Source: Helicobacteraceae bacterium (GTDB taxonomy: Bacteria; Campylobacterota; Campylobacteria; Campylobacterales; Sulfurimonadaceae). From it: a DNA stretch of 44,189 bases. The stretch is taken from contig JAGGTH010000075.1 in NCBI GenBank assembly GCA_021163845.1, positions 1 through 44,189 on the forward strand. Direction: 5' to 3'. Below are positions 1 through 7,353 of this stretch, piece after piece; position 1 is the first letter of the stretch; each line of letters opens with the position of its first letter. Position numbers and translations under genes: made by a program. The notes under the pieces were generated by a model that was not told the DNA's origin, searched no databases, and saw only the letters and a program-made list of their open reading frames with translations.

Positions 1-1377
1 ACTTACAATAAAGATGAGTTCTTTTTACTTGATCATAGTATTGCTAAAGAATCACTTCTTTCTTCTATACATAAAAATAAAAAAGATCTGACTCCTATCC
101 TTTTGGAAAAACGCGATACGAATCTCAATAGATATTCGGCATATCTTTTTGATTTTGGTACAAAAAAATATGCTGCACTTTTTCAAGAAAATATTTCCCC
201 AAGAAAGACTCTGCAAAAGAACTATTATGTAGAGCTTTCTAGCGATGATGTAGAGATATTTTCTCAAATAAATTCAAGTGAATTACAAATAGAGTTTTTA
301 TTTAGTGTCATTGGAAAAATACACTTTAGCTCTTTTGCACTAGAGCGATTAGAGACAACGGAGATAAACTTAGAAGATGCATTAAAAAAACTGACCTTTA
401 AAGAACCGATTGCATTGGAGTATGCTACAAAGATTTATGAAAATAGAGTCTATAATCAACTCAAAGATGATGCAAAAGAGATCGAAGCAGCATATTTTAA
501 TCTCTATCATAGAAGTCTTGCCTTTTTGCATAATGCACAAGAATTTGATAGCTTAAAACTCTTTAGTATTAGTGTTGTACAGTTTGTTTCATACTTGCGC
601 GAAGTGAAAGACTTAGAAGATCTCGTAAGTTATTTTACAGCGATTCATCTTTTTGCAGATGATGGAAAGCTTGGCTATTTATTGGAAAAGAAAGATAAGG
701 ATTTTGTCGATATCTTTTTGTACACTCTAGAGTGTTTAACAGACTGGAACAATCAGCTCAATAGTACGAATAAAGATATGAAAGCGTTTAATATTGCTAC
801 AATAGACTTACAAGATGCAATGAAATATCTTTTTGACACTTATTTGAAATTCTCACACCAATATAACTGTAATGATGCGAAAAAAGAGATAAAGTCTACG
901 GACAATGAGTCTGAAAAGACTCTGCTAAAAAGTAAGACAAGAGTCTCTGCATCCGCATTTTGTACGGCTAATCCTATTTATCCTGAAACCATTGATGAGT
1001 TGCGCGAACTTGAGAACGATGCTGCCGTCTTATTTCAGACAAAGCAATATGAAAGTTTTTTAAATGAATCTGTGCGTAAATGTTTGACGGGCTATACCTC
1101 TATATTAAACGAATACTTAGAGCTAAGAAACCTTGCATATTCTTTGACGTTAGTGATGAGCTCTCTTGCAAATGCAGATAAGATAGAGGATAAGGAGCTA
1201 CTCCTTGTACTATTGCAGTCTCTTGTAACGACTCTTATTGACTGGAGTAAGAGTGTATTTATAGAACAAAATGTAGAGGATATCTGCTATATGGATGAAG
1301 TGTTTTACGAATACATTGCGCAAATAGAGATCGTGTTGGGTTCTATGGATGAGAGCTTGGATCAGTTTATAGACTGA
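1..1377 (+). CDS. Unknown helical protein, 5' end outside window
   Basis: The reading frame is open from the first base, so the start lies upstream; the TTG at 103 that could be read as a start is simply internal. 458 residues are visible. I recognise no family. The protein is acidic, looks almost entirely alpha-helical and has no membrane segment or signal peptide in the visible part. Two stretches have a similar helical pattern with an Asp-Trp after a leucine-rich helix: about residues 225-290 (around LTDWNN) and 395-450 (around LIDWSK). This suggests an internal duplication, separated by a charged, Lys/Ser-rich linker near 290-315. The HIT gene begins 41 bp downstream. A role in signalling or as a scaffold would be a guess; I do not assign one. 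Confidence 0.6.
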   Translation, partial: TYNKDEFFLLDHSIAKESLLSSIHKNKKDLTPILLEKRDTNLNRYSAYLFDFGTKKYAALFQENISPRKTLQKNYYVELSSDDVEIFSQINSSELQIEFLFSVIGKIHFSSFALERLETTEINLEDALKKLTFKEPIALEYATKIYENRVYNQLKDDAKEIEAAYFNLYHRSLAFLHNAQEFDSLKLFSISVVQFVSYLREVKDLEDLVSYFTAIHLFADDGKLGYLLEKKDKDFVDIFLYTLECLTDWNNQLNSTNKDMKAFNIATIDLQDAMKYLFDTYLKFSHQYNCNDAKKEIKSTDNESEKTLLKSKTRVSASAFCTANPIYPETIDELRELENDAAVLFQTKQYESFLNESVRKCLTGYTSILNEYLELRNLAYSLTLVMSSLANADKIEDKELLLVLLQSLVTTLIDWSKSVFIEQNVEDICYMDEVFYEYIAQIEIVLGSMDESLDQFID

Positions 1378-1418
1378 GTTTTGAGTTTGGATATAATTAG
1401 CTTTCCCAAGGAGAGTAG

Positions 1419-1910
1419 ATGCAAAATATCCTTTATGCCCCATGGCGCACCGAATATGTAAGTAATAAAATCATAGAAGGGTGTGTCTTTTGTCATATCA
1501 GCACCCATGCACAAGATGATGCCGCACTTCATGTGCTTTACCGCAATGAGCACTGTTTTATGGTAATGAATAAATACCCTTACACTCCGGGACATTTTAT
1601 GATTATCCCCCACAAACATACGGATAAGCTTGAAGAGCTCGATCCTGAGGTATGGTTACATATGAGTGCTTTGGCTCAAAAAGGGGTGCGTCTGCTCAAA
1701 GAGGGGATGAAGTCTCATGGAGTGAATATTGGGATGAATCTTGGAAGTGCAGGGGGTGCAGGGATTGCAGAACATATCCACATGCATCTCGTACCTCGCT
1801 GGGAGCGTGATACCAATTTTATCACATCCATAGCACATAATCGAGTTTACTCTACAGACTTTGAAAAGATCTATCAGCGCATCAAAGAGCTAGTAGATAT
1901 CTATATCTGA
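1419..1910 (+). CDS. HIT (histidine triad) family nucleotide-binding protein
   Basis: A 163-residue protein of the HIT superfamily, nucleotide hydrolases or transferases acting on adenylated substrates. The histidine triad is complete: H119, H121 and H123 in EHIHMHLVPRW, the last His being the catalytic nucleophile in the family. The N-terminal part has CxxC-like cysteines (GCVFCHI) and the conserved YPYTPGHFMIIPHKH strand. Length and layout match the Campylobacterota HIT proteins related to AP4A phosphorylase/FHIT. An AAGGAGAG ribosome-binding site lies just upstream of the ATG. Its stop shares a base with the ATG of the next gene (TGATG), so the two are translationally coupled. The substrate cannot be told from sequence. 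Confidence 0.93.
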   Translation: MQNILYAPWRTEYVSNKIIEGCVFCHISTHAQDDAALHVLYRNEHCFMVMNKYPYTPGHFMIIPHKHTDKLEELDPEVWLHMSALAQKGVRLLKEGMKSHGVNIGMNLGSAGGAGIAEHIHMHLVPRWERDTNFITSIAHNRVYSTDFEKIYQRIKELVDIYI

Positions 1911-3214
1911 TGCGTCTGCTGCTCTTTGTTTTTTTTCTTTTTGTTGGGGCAGAAGCTGCGAACTATCCACAACTCTACAAGCAACTAGGCACACCTCTTT
2001 ATGAAGCAAGAATACACTTTGAAAAACTCCAAGATATAGAGGGCCTACAAGAGGATATACAAGAGTATAGCTCTGAGACGAAAGAGTTACTGCAACTTGG
2101 CTTGGACGCCGAACAAAAAGGGGACAAAGAGAAAAAAGAGTATCTGCATTCACTGCGTGAACTTCAAAAAAAACATGATTATCTCATCCATCTTTTACAT
2201 ACAAAAGTACACGAAGCGATCGATACCGATAATTATTCACTCTTTGTAAAACTCACCGCTTATCACTTTCCCTCTTTTTTAGAATCTCGCAGTATCTCAA
2301 AAAGATCGTTTGAATATTATCAAAGATATCGCTCCAAAAAGAGGATAGAGGTTTTTGAGAATATGGCGAGGATACGTAAAGGGATAGAAAATGCCCAGCA
2401 CTACAATGCAAGAGTTGAATATTCAAGCTTTGATTCAAAGAGTAAAAGTAAAAAAGAAAACTCTGTTGCTGTTATTACAAAACGATCTGAGGGGAAACTC
2501 TCTATTTTTGTTCAAAACAAAAACCCTTATAGTGTCACAGTAAGCTTTGTAGGCAAATATAAAAATCTTCGAGTAAAACCCTATACACAAGATGTTTTTG
2601 TAGTTCCAGCACATTCACAAAAGCATTATGTCGATCTGTCTGCGATCAATAACTCTCAATCACACCGTTATAGTTACAGTTATCGATGGATCATAGGTTC
2701 TAAAGATGCCAAACATGATGCGAGTTATCTTTATAGACTTCCGTACCAAACGGGAAGTTCATACGTGGTCTCGCAGGGGTTCAATGGAAAACACACGCAC
2801 TCAGGTCAAAGCCAATATGCAGTTGATTTTGGAATGGAGATAGGAACAAAAATCTACGCAGCACGTGATGGAGTCGTGGTTCAGACAAAATCGGATTCGA
2901 ACAAAGGGGGAGGGAGTAAGGAGTTTGCTCAATATGGAAATTTTGTGACCATTGAGCATAATGACCATACGCTTGCGACCTATTATCACCTGAAACAATA
3001 CGGTGTTATGGTCAAAGTAGGGGAGAGAGTGAGTCGTGGTTCATTTTTGGGGTACTCAGGAAATACTGGTTTTTCAACCGGTCCTCACCTTCATTTTGCA
3101 GTTTTTAAAACGACAGCAGATGGAACCTCTGTAAAGTCTTTGCCGATACGTTTTATCTCAGATATAGGCGTTGTTAAAGAGCCTAAAGAAGGCTCTTATT
3201 ATAGAGCTAAATAA
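1910..3214 (+). CDS. M23-family (LytM) peptidoglycan peptidase, exported
   Basis: 434 residues. Residues 1-16 form a short hydrophobic signal peptide ending near AEA, so the protein should be periplasmic. Residues about 20-170 are helical and charged, with no known domain. Residues about 275-425 are a peptidase M23 domain with zinc ligands in the usual order: His295 or His297, Asp306 (AVDFG) and His393-x-His395 (GPHLHF), plus the AARDGVV strand. It should cut peptide cross-links in peptidoglycan. The spacing between the first His and the Asp is longer than in the textbook HxxxD motif, as in several Campylobacterota LytM proteins. In Helicobacter and Campylobacter, M23 enzymes such as Csd1-3 and Pgp3 shape the cell; which of these, if any, this corresponds to is not clear. 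It overlaps the HIT gene by one base. Confidence 0.88.
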   Translation: MRLLLFVFFLFVGAEAANYPQLYKQLGTPLYEARIHFEKLQDIEGLQEDIQEYSSETKELLQLGLDAEQKGDKEKKEYLHSLRELQKKHDYLIHLLHTKVHEAIDTDNYSLFVKLTAYHFPSFLESRSISKRSFEYYQRYRSKKRIEVFENMARIRKGIENAQHYNARVEYSSFDSKSKSKKENSVAVITKRSEGKLSIFVQNKNPYSVTVSFVGKYKNLRVKPYTQDVFVVPAHSQKHYVDLSAINNSQSHRYSYSYRWIIGSKDAKHDASYLYRLPYQTGSSYVVSQGFNGKHTHSGQSQYAVDFGMEIGTKIYAARDGVVVQTKSDSNKGGGSKEFAQYGNFVTIEHNDHTLATYYHLKQYGVMVKVGERVSRGSFLGYSGNTGFSTGPHLHFAVFKTTADGTSVKSLPIRFISDIGVVKEPKEGSYYRAK

Positions 3215-3218
3215 TTCG

Positions 3219-3252
3219 TTTAACTATAATTAAAAATAAATTTAACTATAAT
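3219..3252 (+). promoter_or_regulatory. Duplicated 12-bp promoter-like word upstream of sorA
   Basis: The word TTTAACTATAAT occurs twice, at 3219-3230 and 3241-3252, 22 bp apart. Each copy ends in a perfect -10 hexamer (3225-3230 and 3247-3252). No clear -35 is seen, which is normal for Campylobacterota promoters. The second copy is 30 bp before the sorA ATG. The two may be tandem start sites or a duplicated operator. Confidence 0.5.
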
Positions 3253-3282
3253 ACTCGCAAATTACTATGGGAGATTTGCATC

Positions 3283-4479
3283 ATGCAAAGAAGAGATTTC
3301 TTAAAAGCTTCATTAGCAGCTTCAGCTGTGGCAATAGGTTCCTCAGCTACAGCTGGAGTGACAACACAGCCAATTGACACGAGAAAAGTTTCAACAATAG
3401 CTTTTCCTGAAAAAAAACCACTGATTACTTATTCTGACAGACCGCCACTTTTAGAAACTCCAAGAGAGGCTTTTACACAAGCAATTACACCAAATGATGA
3501 GTTTTTTGTACGTTGGCATATGCCAGAGATTCCAACACACATCGATCCTGATACATATAAGATCAATATTAATGGACTTGTGAAGCAAGAATTACATATT
3601 TCACTTAATGATCTTAAAACAAAATTTGAACAAGTAGAAGTGACTGCCGTGCTTCAGTGTGGAGGAAATAGCCGTTCTGCATATAAGCCAGTTGCAGGTG
3701 GTATCCAATGGGGTAGTGGAGCGATGGGATGTGCAAAATGGAAGGGTGTAAGACTTCGTGATGTACTCAATCGTGCCGGACTTCAAAGAGATGCAGAATG
3801 GATAGGTTTTAATGGGATGGATAATGCAGCCTACTATGAAACGCCAAACTTTATCCGTGAGATGCGTATCGATGAACTTGATGACCATGTGATCTTAGCG
3901 TATGAGATGAATGGGGAGGATCTTCCTTATCTCAATGGCTATCCACTTCGCCTTGTGATCCCTGGAAAATACTCTGATAGCTGGGTAAAGATGCTCAGTA
4001 ATATCACAGTTACAAAAGACTACCAAGAGCTTTTCTTTATGGATGTAGCGTACCGTGTGCCAGATAATGACTGTGAGTGTGAGAGCCCAGATGAGAAGTA
4101 TCCAAGAACAAAACCTATCACAAATATGAATGTAAAATCGGTGATCGGTTGGCCAACAAACAATACTGTTGTGTATCATAACTCTCATCTTGTAGTACGT
4201 GGTGTAGCATTCGATGATGGACATGGGATCAAAGATGTGCTTATCTCAACGGATGATGGTAAATCATGGAAGCCAGCGCTCCTAGACAAAGATGCAAACC
4301 GTTATGCGTTCAGAGCTTTTAGATTCGCGTTCAAACCTAACAAATATGGAAAAGTCAATATCATGGCAAAAGCGATCAACCGCTTAGGCAACGAGCAACC
4401 ATTCGCACATGAGATCAAATGGAACCACGGTGGTTACAAATACAACGGTATCGATGTTGTAACGATAGAAGTGGTATAA
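3283..4479 (+). CDS. sorA: Sulfite:cytochrome c oxidoreductase, molybdopterin subunit (SorA-like)
   Basis: 398 residues of the sulfite oxidase family. The N-terminus MQRRDFLKAS is a twin-arginine signal, so the folded molybdoenzyme is exported to the periplasm. Residues about 70-260 are the oxidoreductase molybdopterin-binding domain. Cys126 in VLQCGGNSRSAY is the expected molybdenum ligand and the nearby Arg is the conserved substrate-site residue. Residues about 275-395 form the Mo-cofactor dimerisation (Ig-like) domain. The next gene is a monohaem cytochrome c, the arrangement seen in Campylobacter jejuni Cj0005c/Cj0004c, where the pair oxidises sulfite and feeds electrons to cytochrome c. 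A SoxC-type role in thiosulfate oxidation is less likely, because no sox genes are adjacent. An AT-rich leader with two TATAAT boxes precedes it. Confidence 0.85.
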   Translation: MQRRDFLKASLAASAVAIGSSATAGVTTQPIDTRKVSTIAFPEKKPLITYSDRPPLLETPREAFTQAITPNDEFFVRWHMPEIPTHIDPDTYKININGLVKQELHISLNDLKTKFEQVEVTAVLQCGGNSRSAYKPVAGGIQWGSGAMGCAKWKGVRLRDVLNRAGLQRDAEWIGFNGMDNAAYYETPNFIREMRIDELDDHVILAYEMNGEDLPYLNGYPLRLVIPGKYSDSWVKMLSNITVTKDYQELFFMDVAYRVPDNDCECESPDEKYPRTKPITNMNVKSVIGWPTNNTVVYHNSHLVVRGVAFDDGHGIKDVLISTDDGKSWKPALLDKDANRYAFRAFRFAFKPNKYGKVNIMAKAINRLGNEQPFAHEIKWNHGGYKYNGIDVVTIEVV

Positions 4480-4489
4480 GGAAGTGAAG

Positions 4490-4798
4490 ATGAAAAAAAT
4501 TATACTAACGACAATCTTGAGCGTTTCTGCTCTTTTTGCACAAGTAGATGAGCCTGTAGAAGTGCCATATATCCCTTTTGAGATCAAAATGGGTAAAGGG
4601 TTTGATGCTATCCAAGCAAACTGTTTGATGTGTCACTCTTTTGGATATATCATCAACCAAGGTCCTCAGTCACGCAAACATTGGCATGGGAAAGTGGTGA
4701 AAATGGTAAAACATTTTAAAGCACCAATAACAGATGAGGATGTAGAGATCACAACAGACTACCTTTTTGAACATTATGGAAATGGAAAGTTGGAATAG
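4490..4798 (+). CDS. sorB: Periplasmic monohaem cytochrome c, SorB-like
   Basis: About 102 residues. I choose the ATG at 4490, behind AAGGAAG at 4479-4484, over the in-frame GTG at 4484. It gives a classic signal peptide (MKKIILTTIL...ALFA). The mature protein has one haem-binding CLMCH motif. A Met that could be the sixth ligand lies in the second half (VKMVKH). The length and the position 10 bp after sorA match the C. jejuni Cj0004c cytochrome that accepts electrons from the molybdenum subunit. Its stop codon is followed directly by the ATG of the next gene, so all three genes are probably cotranscribed. Confidence 0.85.
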   Translation: MKKIILTTILSVSALFAQVDEPVEVPYIPFEIKMGKGFDAIQANCLMCHSFGYIINQGPQSRKHWHGKVVKMVKHFKAPITDEDVEITTDYLFEHYGNGKLE

Positions 4799-5125
4799 AT
4801 GATGAGCGTGCTCCTCGAATTTGCAATGTTTCCTACATCCGATGAGTGTAGAGAAGGTTCTTCTGTCTCAAAGCAAGTTAGTAAGATCATTGATGTGATC
4901 GACAAATCGGGTGCGGCATATCAGCTTACACCGATGGGTACGATCATTGAGGTTGGAAGTATGAAAGAAGCTCTAGGCATTATAGAACTCGCGTACGAGC
5001 AGTTGAGCGACTGTGAGAGAATTTACTCATCACTCAAGTTTGATATACGAAAAAACTGCGAGAATAGACTCAAAACAAAGATCGAGTCTGTAGAAAAAAA
5101 TCTTCAAAGAAAGGTAAATCACTAA
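4799..5125 (+). CDS. MTH1187/YkoF-like thiamine-binding family protein
   Basis: 108 residues of the MTH1187 (UPF0045, formerly DUF77) family. It has a ferredoxin-like fold with the typical start (LLEFAMFPT), the YQLTPMGTIIE strand and a C-terminal helix. Family members bind thiamine or related pyrimidines in structures and occur in transport or salvage contexts. It directly abuts the sorB stop, with MetMet at the start; either Met could be used. A link to sulfite oxidation is not obvious. thiD and thiE lie 25 kb away on the same strand. Function here is not established. Confidence 0.75.
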   Translation: MMSVLLEFAMFPTSDECREGSSVSKQVSKIIDVIDKSGAAYQLTPMGTIIEVGSMKEALGIIELAYEQLSDCERIYSSLKFDIRKNCENRLKTKIESVEKNLQRKVNH

Positions 5126-5134
5126 AAAAGTGAT
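5118..5134. terminator. Small hairpin between convergent genes
   Basis: ATCAC at 5118-5122 and GTGAT at 5130-5134 form a 5-bp stem. It includes the stop of the upstream gene and lies just before the stop of the opposing 43-codon gene. T-rich sequence follows on the plus side. It may serve as a weak bidirectional terminator. Confidence 0.3.
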
Positions 5135-5266
5135 CTACTTTTCATCATCTTTTTTATTTTTCTTTCTCTTTTTACTTGTAAGTACAAAGTAAAAGATCCC
5201 TATAATTACAACTAACAGAAGAGTTCGAATTCCAAGTTCAAGTGGATCTATAGCATCTGGCATCAT
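5135..5266 (-). CDS. 43-residue single-span membrane protein
   Basis: A small gene on the minus strand, supported by an excellent ribosome-binding site (AAAAGGAGAC) 5-8 bases before a double ATG (5266 or 5263). The product begins MMPDAIDPLELGIRTLLL, continues through one hydrophobic helix (about residues 14-30) and ends in a strongly basic-then-acidic tail (KKRKKNKKDDEK). This is the signature of a small membrane protein with a cytosolic C-terminus. It resembles small accessory subunits or regulators in shape, but I recognise no family. It is transcribed away from the Cys-rich lipoprotein gene and converges on the MTH1187-type gene. Confidence 0.6.
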   Translation of the reverse strand: MMPDAIDPLELGIRTLLLVVIIGIFYFVLTSKKRKKNKKDDEK

Positions 5267-5293
5267 GTCTCCTTTTTAATAAACTTCTACAAG

Positions 5294-5318
5294 AACTCTA
5301 TTATTGTATCATAGAGTT
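5294..5318. promoter_or_regulatory. Inverted repeat between divergent small genes
   Basis: AACTCTA at 5294-5300 and TAGAGTT at 5312-5318 form a 7-bp dyad with an 11-bp spacer. It sits in the 112-bp region between the 43-residue membrane protein gene (minus) and the lipoprotein gene (plus). It could be an operator serving both. No -10 box is certain; TATATT at 5344-5349 is a candidate for the plus strand. Confidence 0.3.
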
Positions 5319-5378
5319 TAGCTTCTCTTTACATCAAATGAGCTATATTACATCGGAAATAAATTAAAAGGATAATAA

Positions 5379-5585
5379 ATGAAAAAGATACTTTTTTTAG
5401 CAATCGCAGTAGGGATCACCTTTGCATTTTCTGGATGTAGTTCTAAAAATGAAACACTCAAATTAGAGGGACTAAATGGAAATGGATGTAACAATCCTCA
5501 ATGTCAATGTCCAAAACCATGTCAATGTGGACCAAGTTGTCGTTGTGGGACGAATGGTAATTCTGCAAATTTAGAGGGTAAGTAA
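5379..5585 (+). CDS. Cysteine-rich lipoprotein, metallothionein-like tail
   Basis: 68 residues. A lipoprotein signal peptide ends in a lipobox, FSGC, with Cys20 as the lipidated residue. After a short linker come eight further cysteines in about 22 residues, arranged as C-x4-C-x-C-x3-C-x-C-x3-C-x-C (CNNPQCQC...CQCG...CRCG) with interspersed Pro and Gly. The dense CxC pattern resembles metallothioneins, so metal binding (Zn, Cu, Cd) at the membrane surface is a reasonable inference, but I know of no characterised homologue. An AAAAGGATAAT ribosome-binding site precedes the ATG. It stands alone between the small membrane protein and the tRNA array. Confidence 0.7.
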   Translation: MKKILFLAIAVGITFAFSGCSSKNETLKLEGLNGNGCNNPQCQCPKPCQCGPSCRCGTNGNSANLEGK

Positions 5586-5657
5586 AGATAGATATTTGAA
5601 AGTCATGGGATATAGGGATATATTCTGTGGCATTTTAAGAATTGGGTGATTAAAAAG

Positions 5658-5732
5658 TGGATGGGGTAGAGGGATTCGAACCCCCGAATATCGGTACCAA
5701 AAACCGAGGCCTTACCGCTTGGCGATACCCCA
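5658..5732 (-). tRNA. tRNA-Gln(TTG), copy 2 in transcription order
   Basis: The minus strand folds as a 75-nt tRNA with an intact 7-bp acceptor stem (TGGGGTA/TACCCCA), anticodon loop TTTTGGT with anticodon TTG, T-loop TTCGAAT, discriminator T and an encoded CCA. It is the last tRNA of the four-gene array and is identical to the copy at 5957-6031. Confidence 0.95.
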
Positions 5733-5768
5733 ATAATGAATATTCAGTGTTAAGTCAATTTTAAATGT

Positions 5769-5845
<77 letters not shown>

Positions 5846-5955
5846 ATATTTTAGTTTACTCTGCGTCAGAACTTCGCTCACATATTACAATATGCTTCGC
5901 TCATCTCTTCCTTGATTAAACAAAAATATAATCTGTAAAAGATTATATAAAATTT
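5846..5955. other. Unique spacer between the two tRNA repeat units
   Basis: 110 bp with no open reading frame worth calling. It contains the word CTTCGCTCA twice (near 5872 and 5896) around an AT-rich palindrome-like ATATTACAATAT. It may hold a processing site or a weak promoter for the downstream tRNA pair; I see no consensus -35/-10. Confidence 0.4.
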
Positions 5956-5956
5956 G

Positions 5957-6031
5957 TGGATGGGGTAGAGGGATTCGAACCCCCGAATATCGGTACCAAA
6001 AACCGAGGCCTTACCGCTTGGCGATACCCCA
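5957..6031 (-). tRNA. tRNA-Gln(TTG), copy 1
   Basis: Same 75-nt gene as 5658-5732: anticodon TTG, encoded CCA, complete acceptor pairing. Confidence 0.95.
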
Positions 6032-6067
6032 ATAATGAATATTCAGTGTTAAGTCAATTTTAAATGT

Positions 6068-6144
<77 letters not shown>

Positions 6145-6191
6145 TTCTTTAAAAGCTCTTTACAACAAACTTCTATTGTTTGTGGAGCGAA

Positions 6192-6220
6192 ATTATAGGA
6201 AAAATAAGCTTTAATGTCAA
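6192..6220 (-). promoter_or_regulatory. Consensus sigma-70 promoter of the tRNA array
   Basis: Read on the minus strand, TTGACA (6220-6215) and TATAAT (6197-6192) are both perfect and exactly 17 bp apart. A full -35 is unusual in Campylobacterota and fits a strong stable-RNA promoter driving fMet-Gln-fMet-Gln. A short inverted repeat, ACAAAC/GTTTGT (6165-6183), lies in the leader. Confidence 0.85.
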
Positions 6221-6280
6221 GCCTTGTGGAGGTGAATTCTGAATTTTTATCCCTTTAGAGTATATTTATCCTATTTTTAC

Positions 6281-6286
6281 TATAAT
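6281..6286 (+). promoter_or_regulatory. -10 box upstream of ribBA
   Basis: TATAAT 30 bp before the ribBA ATG, in an AT-rich leader without a clear -35. Confidence 0.5.
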
Positions 6287-6315
6287 CAAAACAAATTATT
6301 GAAAAAAGAGAGTAT

Positions 6316-7344
6316 ATGACACCTACACAAAGAGTACTAGAAGCTATTGATGAGATAAAAAAAGGGAATATGGTCATAATGATCGATGATGAAGATAGAG
6401 AGAATGAGGGGGACTTGGTTTATGCTTCTGCTTTTTCGACTCCTGCTCATGTCAATTTTATGGCGACACATGCAAAGGGGCTTATTTGTGTAGCTATCTC
6501 TAAAGCGATCGCAACAAGACTCGATCTCAACCCAATGGTGAGCTCTAACACATCTTCATACGAAACAGCCTTTACAGTGTCTGTTGATGCAAAAGATGCG
6601 CTTACAGGCATCTCAGCAGCCGAGAGAGACGATACGATCAAGATACTCGCTAATCCTATCAGCCACGCAGATGATCTTGTCAAACCTGGGCATATATTTC
6701 CACTTATCGCAAAGGATGGGGGAACACTTGTGCGTACAGGACATACTGAGGGGTCTGTAGATCTCGCACGCCTTGCAGGTCTCAATGAATCTGCCGTGAT
6801 CTGTGAGATCATCAAAGAAGATGGTACGATGGCACGTCGTGATGATCTTGATATCTTTGGGGAAAAACACAATCTTAAAACGGTTTTTATCTCTGACATC
6901 GTAGAGTATCGCTTAGCAAATGAGAGACTTGTGAGTGAAGTGGATGTAGAGACGATAGAGTTTTTTGGTGTCAAGGTGAATCAGCACACCTTTAAAGACC
7001 ACGATGGGATAGAACATACTGCGATCGTGTTTTACAAAGCAGGAGAGGTTGCTAACGTGCGTGTGCATAATGTGATCACAGACAAAGAGCTTCTTCTTAA
7101 CCAAAGCAAGTATAACAATCTTATCAACTCCATAGAGTATCTCAAACAAAACAGCGGTATTTTGATCTTTATCAACAAGCCAAACCATAGCGATAACGCA
7201 GCGATGAAAGAGTTTGGGATCGGAGCGCAGATACTCAAATCTTTTGGTGTTTCAAAGATGAATCTCTTGACATCGTTAAAACAAACTGATTTTGTAGGTT
7301 TAGGTGGGTTTGGTTTAGAGATCAACGAGATCATTGATATCTAA
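6316..7344 (+). CDS. ribBA: 3,4-dihydroxy-2-butanone-4-phosphate synthase with degenerate GTP cyclohydrolase II domain
   Basis: 342 residues. Residues 1-200 are a complete RibB domain (MIDDEDRENEGDLVYAS, RTGHTEGSVDLARLAG), making the four-carbon riboflavin precursor from ribulose 5-phosphate. Residues about 200-342 align in order with GTP cyclohydrolase II (VRVHN, GILIFI, GAQILKSFGVSKMNLLT, GFGLEI). They lack all the zinc-binding cysteines: there is no Cys in this half. They also lack the arginine-rich R-x-IGL catalytic stretch. The second domain is therefore predicted inactive, as reported for Helicobacter pylori RibBA, and a separate ribA is expected elsewhere. The ribosome-binding site is weak (AAGAGAG). 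The gene converges on tonB, 9 bp apart. Confidence 0.92.
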   Translation: MTPTQRVLEAIDEIKKGNMVIMIDDEDRENEGDLVYASAFSTPAHVNFMATHAKGLICVAISKAIATRLDLNPMVSSNTSSYETAFTVSVDAKDALTGISAAERDDTIKILANPISHADDLVKPGHIFPLIAKDGGTLVRTGHTEGSVDLARLAGLNESAVICEIIKEDGTMARRDDLDIFGEKHNLKTVFISDIVEYRLANERLVSEVDVETIEFFGVKVNQHTFKDHDGIEHTAIVFYKAGEVANVRVHNVITDKELLLNQSKYNNLINSIEYLKQNSGILIFINKPNHSDNAAMKEFGIGAQILKSFGVSKMNLLTSLKQTDFVGLGGFGLEINEIIDI

Positions 7345-7353
7345 ACCCTTTGT

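Noticed and set aside
3177-3197. Inverted repeat AAGAGCC/GGCTCTT as terminator of the M23 gene
   Set aside because: It lies inside the coding sequence before the stop and has no T-run behind it.
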